Both the position numbers and the translations under genes were made by a program. A stretch of 64,000 nt of DNA from Sphaerolaimus hirsutus (lineage: Eukaryota; Nematoda; Chromadorea; Monhysterida; Sphaerolaimidae): contig OZ038457.1 in the NCBI GenBank assembly GCA_964036195.1, positions 8,211,147 to 8,275,146 of the forward strand, in the 5' to 3' direction. Shown piece after piece: positions 46,075 to 56,261 of this stretch (positions within the stretch are counted from its first letter, which is position 1; each line of letters starts with the position of its first letter). Below the pieces are notes generated by a model that saw only the letters and a program-made list of their open reading frames with translations, searched no databases and was not told the origin of the DNA.

Positions 46075-46922
46075 CTTTCAAGGCAGAATAAAACTTTCTG
46101 CACATTGTAGCCCATTTCAGCAATGACGCGCATTAAACTTCGTTAAGAGTGTCCTGTGTGCGAAAAATAGCCGTTTCCTGTTATCGGTAACGAAGGAATA
46201 CCGGATTTAATCAGGCTTACAGAAGCACTTCCGGTATTCGATAATTTGCATTCCTAGCAAACATCTTTTTTGGATACGTAGTTAGAAAAGTGTGCCAATA
46301 AATAGTGCCGATGGAAAGCAGTGGTTTCGCCTATATTGGTTTGTTTTTATTGTTGCATGTGAATGAGAATTGCATACGTTTACCCAGATATCCTACACTA
46401 CCGCTAATGGTATATTCATCATACACAACGATAAAATCAATGCCATTTCATATTATTTGACCTATTTTCTCTGAAATGTTGTGAAATTGGACAAATATCT
46501 GACCCCAGGATTGATTTTCCCTGGACTTCGATTTATCGCTGGAATGTCGGCTCGGTGCCAGAAAAGCCGTGTGCTAGATTCTACCGTAATTTTCAAAAGT
46601 TTGTTAGTGACGCAGCTTTTTGGAAATGTTTTTGAGATTGATAGGATAGCAAACGACACTGTAATATCATGCACGTTAACGATACATGTATAAAATTACC
46701 TTATTCACTACAAATAACCTTCACGTCTCAAATATTAACCGAACAAAGTTAACGATGACACAACTTCCAAAAGAGTTACCTCCCACAACTGACTCATTCC
46801 GGCGGCGGCGAAAAGAGCCACTCAACCTGAAACATCAAGAAGTGTCGGCCCGCCCTTTGATGTACGCAAGCGATTAGCGGCGCTACAAAACTGCAGTCGG
46901 GGGCGAACTTTTTCCCGACACC
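46075..46922. promoter_or_regulatory. Shared divergent promoter region of Ptp69D and CYRI (copy A)
   Basis: 848 bp between the Ptp69D start (minus, 46074) and the CYRI start (plus, 46923). The CYRI-proximal 130 bp is GC-rich (AGTCGGGGGCGAACTTTTTC), the rest AT-rich. No TATA box or initiator is certain. The equivalent in copy B is 55415-56261. A bidirectional promoter is inferred from layout only. Confidence 0.4.
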
Positions 46923-49383
46923 ATGGCCGCCTGCGCGGAGGCGCTTCGTTTGGCGCTGCGCGCACATTGCGACCGGCCGGGCGCCGCTGCGGGTGCCGAT
47001 TTATCGGACGTTTTTGTCGACTTTGAAATGGCCCAGCCCACTGAGAGCGAGGCTGAGGTTTATGAGTTGACTGCCAAGGTAAATTGCGAGTACTCGAGTT
47101 GTTTTTTGCTCGTTTTTTGAGTCTGAAATCGGTCGTGAAGCTGTTTTTTCACCTGTTCGGTGTCAAACCAAATGCCATGTCGAGGAACAATGTCAAGTTT
47201 GAAAGTTGCCGGCAATCCGTCGTAATAAATTTGTAAAATTCTCTGTTAACAGCAATTCGACCATATTTCGCTGCTCCTAGACAATTTGTCATTTTGCGGT
47301 TGGCAGCCGGAAAAAACCGAACCGAGGAACCGAGAACCGGAATCGAAAACTTTGAAATTCCCAAATCAAATCGAGCATTTGACAGTGTGCAAACCGAAGT
47401 CTGTCGATACATCCCAAAATATGTCGATATCCACCGCCCATGTCGGCGCCCCTTTGATGTACGCAATACGATACCACCCCCGCCACCCCCCTCCCAGGTA
47501 CTCGAGCAAGCCGAAACAGTTCTTGGCGACGTCGCAGTTTACGGGGATGGCGCCACCGGAGCGATTCGTCAAGCCATCAAACACCCGTCCGATGCGCAGT
47601 GTCAGGCTGCCACTTGGAATGAGATTGTGGCCTGTGTGTGCAGATTGAGAATTTACCACGACTTGGCTATGAGGATTGGTTGGTGGGGGTTTGGGGGATG
47701 AGCTTTGGATCTATTGTAATTTTATTCATTTTATTCGCTTTCTCACCCCCCTCTGTTCAATTTTGGCTAGTTTGTCAAAATTGTTTACAACCACTTTTTT
47801 CTGACACTGCAATTTGATAAAAGTTTGTTCTCTTTTGTGTCATTATAAAATCTTGAGTGAAGCTTCAAAAACGAAAGAAACACTTTCAAACCAAATGAAC
47901 AGAAGCAACAGTTGCGTGAAAATGTCAAGTGAAATGTCAACTGTAAAATACATTGATAACATTTTTCCACTTTGGGATGTCTACTTGAAATGAACACAAG
48001 CCCCGCCCGCCCAAAAACCCCCCAATAAAACTCCCACCCTCAAAATACAGCGCAAGTGCTGCCGCTCATCCTGTGGGAGCTGTGCAGCGGCCCCGTGCCC
48101 CCAGCCGAGTCTCTCGAATCGCACCAGGCACTCGCCAAACATTTCGCGCAAATGCTCGACTTTTGCCTTCGATTTGACGAGATCAAAATGTGCACGCCGG
48201 CCATGCAGAATGACTTTTCGTACTATAGGAGAGCTATGTTGAGGGATGGAAAGTACTCGGTGAGTTGTGGCGGAAGTAGGGATGTAAAAAGAAACTTTTC
48301 AACGACCTTATTTTTATTTTACAGTTAAAAAAAAATTAAAGGAATTATGTCTAGGGTTGGAAAAAAACGTTTTTTTAACTCGATGTTTTTTTATATAAAA
48401 AAAACGTTTTTAAAATAAAAAACGTTTTTTTATAAATAAAAAACGTTTTTTTTAAAAGCTCCCAGATATGACCTTGTGTCAACATATATAGGTATATCAG
48501 ACAGTGGCAATACTCTGTGATGTTATATATGTCCATATAATGGCTGTTGAGCCATGGGATAGCATTATAAGTGGTGATTTGTGTCAAAAATATCCATTTT
48601 TTTGTCGATACGTTCGTATATCGCCTTATAGTCGAATGTTCGTTACTTCAGGTAAAGTTTGGCACGGAATAGTGATGAAACAAGGTTATAAAAGGAGGTT
48701 GTTACTTTGGGAGTGAAGTTACACACTGTGGAGGTACATGGAAGCACATTACATCAATATTATATACTACACCGACATATGACGGCTTATTAACCCATGG
48801 TAGCATATATAAATGGATACTTTGATACTAAAAATGCCACAAAACCAATGAAAACAACCACCAATGTCAATTGGTGTGTGAAATTACGCGCTTGCGCGCA
48901 AAAATTTTGCAAAATACCTAGTGCTTAGTACTAAAAATTTCGGTCGATGTTTTTTTTAAAAAAAAACATTTCGGACGTCATGTTTTTGTTTTTTTTAAAC
49001 GTTTTTTTATAAATAAAAAACGTTTAAAAAAAACATCGGCCAACCCTAATTATGTCCTGCATTAGGGTTGGCAAGAGTGTTATGACCGTTTATTTTAACT
49101 GCTGGGTTTTCAAAAACGGGGTCACATCCTAAAGCCGCTTTCCAACCCAACTGGCACATTGAAGTACCCCCATCAAATTACCGTATCAGTATCACAACCT
49201 CAAGTCTGCTCGCAGCGGATGGGGGCGGAGCCGAACGGGAACGAGCCGGCCGCCGGCGCGGCCACCACCACGTCCGACAGCGGCTTGGAGCACGTGCCCA
49301 TGGACATGGCGAACACGATCTCGTTCTTCTACGCCGAGCCCACGCCCATGTTGACGACGGCGCGCAAGGCCACCCAGTCGTTC
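46923..49383 (+). CDS. CYRI: CYRI/FAM49 protein, copy A, cut by assembly gap
   Basis: Exons 46923-47078, 47498-47678, 48051-48259 and 49216-49383 (open into the gap) join in phase. They encode the same protein as the complete copy B at 56262-59605, with only scattered synonymous-looking changes. Exon 4 stops at QSF where the N run begins. Intron 3 carries the hAT-like MITE 48352-49048, absent in B. Probably an allele of copy B, not a second gene; see the duplication entries. Confidence 0.85.
48352..49048. mobile_element. hAT-like MITE, TAGGGTTGG termini, in CYRI intron 3 (copy A)
   Basis: Perfect 8-bp duplication attatgtc (48344-48351 and 49049-49056). Copy B has a single attatgtc (GGAATTATGTCCTGC). 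Interior matches 7837-8519 in inverted orientation over most of its length. Confidence 0.9.
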
Positions 49384-49583
49384 NNNNNNNNNNNNNNNNN
49401 NNNNNNNNNNNNNNNNNNNNNNNNNNNNNNNNNNNNNNNNNNNNNNNNNNNNNNNNNNNNNNNNNNNNNNNNNNNNNNNNNNNNNNNNNNNNNNNNNNNN
49501 NNNNNNNNNNNNNNNNNNNNNNNNNNNNNNNNNNNNNNNNNNNNNNNNNNNNNNNNNNNNNNNNNNNNNNNNNNNNNNNNNNN
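49384..49583. other. Assembly gap (200 N) at the junction of the duplicated segments
   Basis: The left flank is inside CYRI exon 4. The right flank begins exactly at the splice acceptor of the Ptp69D fibronectin-type exon (CCCTGCGAGTTTGG, equal to 40354). The gap size equals that at 31365, so it is probably a placeholder. Confidence 0.95.
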
Positions 49584-49756
49584 CCCTGCGAGTTTGGTCG
49601 CGAGTTTGCGAATGTACGGGACACGCCTTAAAATGATGAGAGTGATGGAACGGCGCCATGGCCGTGGTCCCACTTATAGGCGCCACGCCATGGCGCCATT
49701 GGCGTTGGCGCCAGCGCCAAAAACTGTCGTATATGTACATATGCATACATTATACA

Positions 49757-50881
49757 CAGGGGTCTCCAGGATTTTGGCCCTCGCGGGGGCTGGATAGATA
49801 GCAAATCGCTCCTCCGGAGGGATAGATAGCTAAAAAAAATTTCTGGGGGGGGGGGCTGGGGGGGGGGCTTGGGGGGGCTGGCGGGGGCACAATATATAGG
49901 CTTTTTCAAGGTTAAGAAGGCATAAAGGGGAAAAAATCGCTAATAATCAGTTAAAAGTAGCCAAAAGTAGGGTTCAAACGGGATTGACTTTTCGGGATCG
50001 GGATCGGGATTCACTTTTTGAGATTTCGGGATCGGGATCGGGATTGGGGTTTCGGGATCGGGATCGGGATTGGTTTTTTGAGATTTCGGGATCGGGATCG
50101 GGATCGGGATTGGCCGGGATTGGGGTCACGGGATCGGGATCGGGATTGGGATAGGCATTTTTCCGGGATGGGGATTGGGTTCTAGGGATAGAGATTTTGG
50201 CCATTTTTCTGGCATTCACAGTTGTTCATAAAGGTGTCAAAACACTGTTGGATGCCAGAAAAGTGGCATAAAATTGACGCTGGGGGTTTGCATCCACTTT
50301 TTTGCATGCAAAAACGTCATTATTTCACTTCTTATAATTTCCACTAATTTTTCCGGCATCGGGATCCCGGACTTGGGAGTTTCTCGGGATCGGGATCGGG
50401 ATTTGAAAACTTTCGGGATCGGGATCGGGATTGGTATTTTTGAGATTTCGGGATCGGGATCGGGATCGGGATTGGGGTTTCGGGATCGGGATCGGGATCG
50501 GGACTGGTAAATCCCGGAATTTCACGGGATCCGGGATCGGGATCGGGATCCCGTTTGAACCCTAGCCAAAAGTAGGTATGAAATGGCTAAAAATAGGTAT
50601 ATAACCATGTATATAGCCGGAAAGCACGATTTTGAAGGTGAAAAACTATAAAAAGGTGCGAAAATTAGTGATTTTGAGCGAAAATTGGGGCAAAATTTCG
50701 CAAAAACCACTCCAGATATATAGATAGCTGAGCGATTTGGGGGGGGGTCTTTTGGGGTAGTAGCCAAAAAATTTGCCTCTAGATAGATAGCTGAGCGGCC
50801 TCCGGGATAGATAGATAGCTGGCCGATTTGGGGGGGGGGCAGCCCCCCCCCAGCCCCCCCCCTCCCCCTAGGCGACCCCTG
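49757..50881. mobile_element. hAT-like MITE, CAGGGGTCTCC family, with nested insertion
   Basis: Ends CAGGGGTCTCCAGGATT and GGCGACCCCTG. Perfect 8-bp duplication attataca (49749-49756 and 50882-50889). Copy A has one attataca at 40519-40526. It is interrupted by the element at 49968-50564. Without the insert it closely follows 30590-31095. Confidence 0.88.
49968..50564. mobile_element. hAT-like MITE made of GGGATC arrays, nested
   Basis: Termini TAGGGTTCAAACGGGAT and ATCCCGTTTGAACCCTA. Perfect 8-bp duplication gccaaaag (49960-49967 and 50565-50572). Two arrays of TCGGGATCGGGATCGGGAT flank a ~150-bp unique core. The termini are the same as those of 41765-42685 but the array word differs. Confidence 0.9.
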
Positions 50882-51318
50882 ATTATACAGCAATAGGCAG
50901 AAAATTGGAGGGATTTGCAGGGATTTGCCTGTACAGAGAACGCTCTGCGGAAAATACCGTCTGTGGCGGAAAATTGTGCGCTTGCGCGCAAATTTGGTCA
51001 CAAAAACGTTGAAAATTAACAGTGAAAGTGGCATTTTGCTGAATTTTTCTGGTCGGGTTGCGTATTTGGGTATAGCCACCAGGTCAAATAAGGTCCAAAC
51101 AGTCCAAGACCGCAACTCACGCAATGTTGACGGGCAGGCTGTCGACGGGCTGCGTGACCCAGCTCACATAGAACACCGAGCTGTTGATAGCACGCAAAGT
51201 TGTTATCACCACGTTTATGGGTTCTGCGACAAAAACAAGGTTGGCATTAGGATTCATGGTGCCTGTAGGACCATCCATTATTTTATCTCTTCACCATTTC
51301 CACCCATTTTTCTAGCTG

Positions 51319-51519
51319 TACTCGGCGGACCGCATGTTATGCATTTTTCTGAATGAAACACTCCATCATGACGCCATCGTTAATATAAAAAAAATTTAAT
51401 TAAAAAATGAATTCAGGCAAAACAAGCTGTAATCGACGTTTTCTCTTTTTAAAATATTTTTATTATGAAAGTAAGACATAAGTAATTTTGGGCGCATTCT
51501 TTGCGGTCCGCCGAGTTTA
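51319..51519. mobile_element. TA-type MITE (TACTCGGCGGACCGC), copy B
   Basis: Equivalent of 40976-41166 in the second duplicated segment, with small indels in the AT-rich middle. Confidence 0.6.
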
Positions 51520-52318
51520 TTTTAGAAACAAAAAACGGACAAAATAGTCTACACCGATCCCCGAAACTATAGTAGAAATCCTTTCACCGAATAAACAAAT
51601 TTACCAAACACCATCTCAGTACACCTTCCCCGAGATTGATTGCAGTTTTAATTTTTCGCTAGGCCCAGGAAAGCTCATCCATCAAACGTAGAGGCGACAT
51701 TAACGCCACTATAATGGGCGCTTATATTGACGCAATGTGTCACAACTGCTCGCGCTACTTAAGTGTCTTGATACGTACATATTTATGTATTTACATCATT
51801 TACTTTTATTTGTACCGTTGAGAACCCTTTTCCGATGGAAACGTATTTTACATAAATATGCGCATTGCACATACATACATATTTAATTATGCTAATACCT
51901 ACATAGCATATATACATATTTATTTACGTATGTTCCACATGTAGCCGCTAATACTTTTTATACAAGAGTGTCAATATTGACATTCCCCGCCTAGAATAAG
52001 CAAAACAAAATAACCTCAGCAGAACCGCAGTTTTATAGCACTATTTAAAGGAACGTAATGAAAAACGCATAGAAACATTTAGCTGCGGAATATCTAAAAC
52101 AGAAAAAGCGTAACAATCACCTTTCAGCTACGCATTATTCAAGCTATTTATACTTCCGGCGGACGCCGTCCGGCTACCTCTTCAAAGAAATTTAAAAGCG
52201 CATAAAAGAACGCTAATTAGTAAACATTAGAACAGCTGTTCTACGCGGCGCTTTTATACTCGAATGCGCAGAAGGATGCTATGATGTCTAAACGCTGATC
52301 GAACGAAACAACATGCTC

Positions 52319-52539
52319 TGGCGCCACACACGCTGGATGTCAACTGAATTCGTGTCAACTAAATCCCAGTTAATTATGCGATTTCAACTTTCCTATCTGA
52401 AAGAAGAGCATACTTAATTTTACATCATGACAATTAATTTTTATTGTTTCTGTTAAGTGTGATGCTTAAACTTTTTTGTGCTATTTAGTTGACATTCGAG
52501 TTGACACGAATTTGCGATGTAAACTGGCGTGCATGGGCC
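52319..52539. mobile_element. ACTAGTTGACAT MITE (copy B, uninterrupted)
   Basis: Ends GGCGCCACACACGCTGGATG and CTGGCGTGCATGGGCC. Copy A at 42904-43593 is the same element with a hAT insertion. Confidence 0.65.
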
Positions 52540-53376
52540 AAATAAACTCACCAGTCGCATCCACTGTCATATTTTCACTCCGCTTTTCAATATCTTCACT
52601 TTCTTCCTGCTCAGTTCCAGTAACCAGCACCGCTGTTAACAATAAGCCTGTACGAAAGCGCCGAAAATTTGAAGTTATGAAAAAAAACACAAATTTTGAG
52701 GGTTAGATGAGTTAATTAAGCTTGAAAATTGGTAATCGTCAAGAAAACATGAATACATAAATATAATGAGAAAAGCCAGCCGCCATTAACCAACACCTTT
52801 AGTTGAAAAGTGACATTTAAAAGACAATGTTTTTATATAGTTGTTTTTGCGACGCACACAAACCTCGGACGTGAACTGGGACTACATTCGATTTCACTAT
52901 TTTGTTTTGCAGCGGCGGCAGCGGTTTAGCTTTGCAACGATACGTGCCACTGTCGCGGATCTGAAACAGTAGCGCTGAAATATGACATAAAAATAACAAT
53001 TCAGGCTGTCAGATTTTCAAAGTTTTTTTTTGTGTGTAAATACCATTTATGTCTAAAAATTCGGTATTTGACACATTGGAGTTAGATGTCGCACCGCTTA
53101 AACTGACAGCGAAACATTTTTATTTCTGACCTCCAGCAGTGCGCACAACGCCACTCGAAATGTCAATTCCAACAAAGAAAGCAATTGACAAAAACGTTAC
53201 CTGAACACGTGTGACATTGAAGTACCAGCATTTTTCCAGGTCGAAATCGCTTATACCAAAATCGAGGCCGCGATCGAACGGAGTTTCGGCGTGTTTATAT
53301 TCGATTGTGTCGTTGTGAACGAGTGTCACCTGTGGGGGAATGTGAAAATTGAAAAACAAATAGTGACAGGCCAAAT

Positions 53377-53540
53377 TAGGGATGGAAAAACACTTTTTCG
53401 ATGGCGAAAATAGCGATTATGACGGTGAAAATTGATAAAATGTACCACATTTGAGCGATTATAAGCAAGAATTGGGGGAAAAATCGCTCGAGGTGGAACT
53501 CATACGTGAACCAATCCTATAAAAGCGCTGGCCATCCCTA
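53377..53540. mobile_element. hAT-like MITE, TAGGGATGG termini
   Basis: Ends TAGGGATGG and CCATCCCTA. Flanking octamers ggccaaat and gtccaaat match at seven of eight positions. Absent from copy A near 44425. Copy-B Ptp69D intron. Confidence 0.7.
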
Positions 53541-53682
53541 GTCCAAATTATGCCCACGTGGATGGTAGAAGTGTACGGTGTTGAAATACAGTGTTAACCC
53601 AGGTGCCACTCCCTGTAAAATCCCTTGTTAATCCTCAAACGCCGTTCAAAGTATAAAAAATCATGTAAAATATCTGTAAAAT

Positions 53683-54100
53683 CAAGGACGTAGCCAGGGG
53701 GGGCGCCCCCCTCCTTTCCGGGCCGGACCAAAAAATGTGCCAGAAATGGCACTTCCAGAAGACGATTTTGTCGACAGTTAAAAAAAATTTGCGCGCAGGC
53801 GCACATTTCCCCATCACGCAACGTATATTTCCGGCTGACCAGTCTCCGCGGCCTCAAAGCCAATGAAAACGGACTCAATTCCCATACATGTCGCAGTATA
53901 TCCTGTAAATTACAGCTGTTTTGGCGCCAGTGGCGTCATGGCATGACGCCCACGTATGGCGCCAGCGCCATGGTGTGGCGCCTACGAATGGTGGCAGCGC
54001 CATGGCGCCATTCCCTTACTACAGGGTAAAATTTCAGTGGGCGCCGTTCGCCGGGCTCTGTATACAATCCCCCCACTCAAAAATCCTGGCTACGTCCCTG
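53683..54100. mobile_element. hAT-like MITE, CARGGACGTAGCCAGG termini
   Basis: Starts CAAGGACGTAGCCAGG and ends CCTGGCTACGTCCCTG. Perfect 8-bp duplication tgtaaaat (53675-53682 and 54101-54108). Contains a TTGCGCGCAGGCGCA palindrome and TGGCGCCA words. Inserted into the older CCCTGTAAAATGTCA element; copy A lacks it. Confidence 0.85.
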
Positions 54101-56261
54101 TGTAAAATGGCAATTTCGTTTGCTATTTTGCAGTGCATCCGACATAACTTTTTGACACTTTCCATGACACTTGACATTTTACAGGGTCAAAGTAGACAGC
54201 TAGGCAATTGGGAAAGGAAAGCGCGATACTCATGCACTCGGCTGTAAATTTCTAGCTTGGGCGAATGGCATGGAAAAATACCCCACGAGATATAAAAAAA
54301 CCCTTCGGGCCAGGCAACCAACAAACAAAAACACCACTCGCCACCAAAAACCCACCTCATCCACAGTGCCCCTAGGATCCATATTAACGCAGCAGGCGAT
54401 GGAGAACCTCTCGCCCTCGTAGGGCGTGTCGGTGGGGAAGGGTATCACGTGCACGGCCAGGTCCAGCTTGGCGCACTTGTACCTGTCCGAGGCGGGGCAG
54501 GTGCACACTCCGTGTTCGGTGTGGCACACGTTGCCCCGCCCCCCAGTTCGCTGGAGAGTCTCGTTGTTGGCGGACGCGCATAACACGTTCGTTCTGCTGC
54601 ATCGCTGCCAGAAGTCTGCGGTGGGGTTGGTGCGATTGCAGTTGCATGGATTAGAGTCGCAAATAGAGTTACATGGGATTTCGCATGGTACACTGCAATT
54701 ATTCGTTCCGCATTCGAACGTTATGCATGGGGAACCTCGACTGGACAAAGCGTTTGATGCGTGACAAAAATTCGACTGGGATCCAAATCGGGCGAAGGAT
54801 TACAAATTACTATACGCGAGATTTATTTCCCTGCAGCACGCACTGAATACCATGTAAATATCAGCTGACCTTAAAGCCCATACTTATATTTCCGACATTT
54901 AAATATTACACAAAGATGACGTCTAAAGAAAATACCGAATGCACTAAGAAATCACGATCACGAACATAATATTAATTCAGTTGGAAACATAATTTATCGC
55001 CAACGTAGCGAGGAATCGCTCAATTTTACACCTCATAGCTCAATCCAAAGTAAAAACAACAACGAAAAGTACATAACATACTCAGCGGGCAATTATCTCC
55101 GAAGCAGTTGCAGTAGCCATTGTAACACAGTCCCTTGTACGCGCAGTCGGTGTCATTTTCGCACGGCGAGTCCACTGCAATTTCAACAGTTCGGTTAGAC
55201 ACACATCTTGGATCAGTGCCAAATTTAGGCAATATCGAACAGAAAGCACCGACATACTAAAGCGCATGAATCGGCATTGTAGCACGATACCTAGTCAAAC
55301 CACAGACATAAAAAAAGAAAACGGAAACATACCAAAGGGCTCAGCAGCATGTGCAACGGCCAAAAACAGGAAAATGAGCATGGATGCAGTCGATCTCGCA
55401 GAAACGAGTGTCATCTTTCAAGGCAGAATAAAACTTTCTGCACATTGTAGCCCATTTCAGCAAGGACGCGCATTAAACTTCGTTTATAGTGTCCTGTGTG
55501 CGAAAAATAGCCGTTTCCTGTTATCGGTAACGAAGGAATACCGGATTTAATAAGGCTTACAGAAGCACTTCCGGTATTCGATAATTTGCATTCCTAGCAA
55601 ACATTTTTTTGGATACGTAGATGGAAAAGTGTGCCAATAAATAGTGCCGATGAAAAGCAGTGGTTTCGCCTATATTGGTTCGTTTTTATTGTAGCATGTG
55701 AATAAGAATTGCATACGTTTACCCTGATATCCTCCATTACCGCTAGTGGTATATTCATCGCACACAACGATAAAATCAATGCAATTTCATATTATTTGAG
55801 CTATTTTCTCTGAAATGTTGGGAAATTGGACAAATATCTGACCCCATGATTCATTTTCCCTGGACTTCAATTTATCGCTGGAATGTCGGCTCGGTGCCAG
55901 AAAAGCCGTGTGCTAGATTCTACCGTAATTTTCATATGTTTGTTAGTGACGCAGCTTTTTGGGAATGTTTTTAAGATAGATGAGGATAGCAAACGATACT
56001 GTAAAATCATGCACGTTTACGATACATGTATAAAATTATCTTTTTCACTACAAATGACCTTCACGTCTCAAATTTAACCCGAACAAAGTTGACGTCACAC
56101 AACTCCCAAAAAAGTTACCTCCCACAACTGACTCATTCCGGCGGCGGCGAAAAGAGCCACTCAACCTGAAACATCAAGAAGTGTCGGCCCGCCCTTTGAT
56201 GTACGCAAGCGATTAGCGGCGCTACAAAACTGCAGTCGGGGGCGAACTTTTTCCCGTCGCC

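Larger units (their letters stand above)
40354..49383. repeat. Duplicated segment, copy A
   Basis: Matches 49584-57966 base for base over long stretches, from CCCTGCGAGTTTGG to CACCCAGTCGTTC, in the same orientation. Contains the 5' exons of Ptp69D, the shared promoter region and CYRI exons 1-4. Copy A has three insertions absent from B: 41765-42685, 42991-43454 and 48352-49048. It ends in the middle of CYRI exon 4 at a 200-N gap. Confidence 0.93.
51105..55414 (-). pseudogene. Second copy of Ptp69D 5' exons, frameshifted
   Basis: Counterpart of 40773-46074: start ATG at 55414, signal exon 55333-55414, Cys-rich exons near 55082-55174 and 54359-54744, Ig exons near 53194-53325 and 52855-52953, then 52550-52640 and 51108-51225. 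In the large Cys-rich exon the copy A codons for CCC CAT GCA AAA ACG become CCC CAT GCA TAA in B (one base shorter, 54721-54728), giving a premature stop. Downstream exons stop at the 49584 gap edge. Either a non-functional duplicate, an allele with a null change, or a base-calling error. Splice sites are otherwise conserved. Confidence 0.7.
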
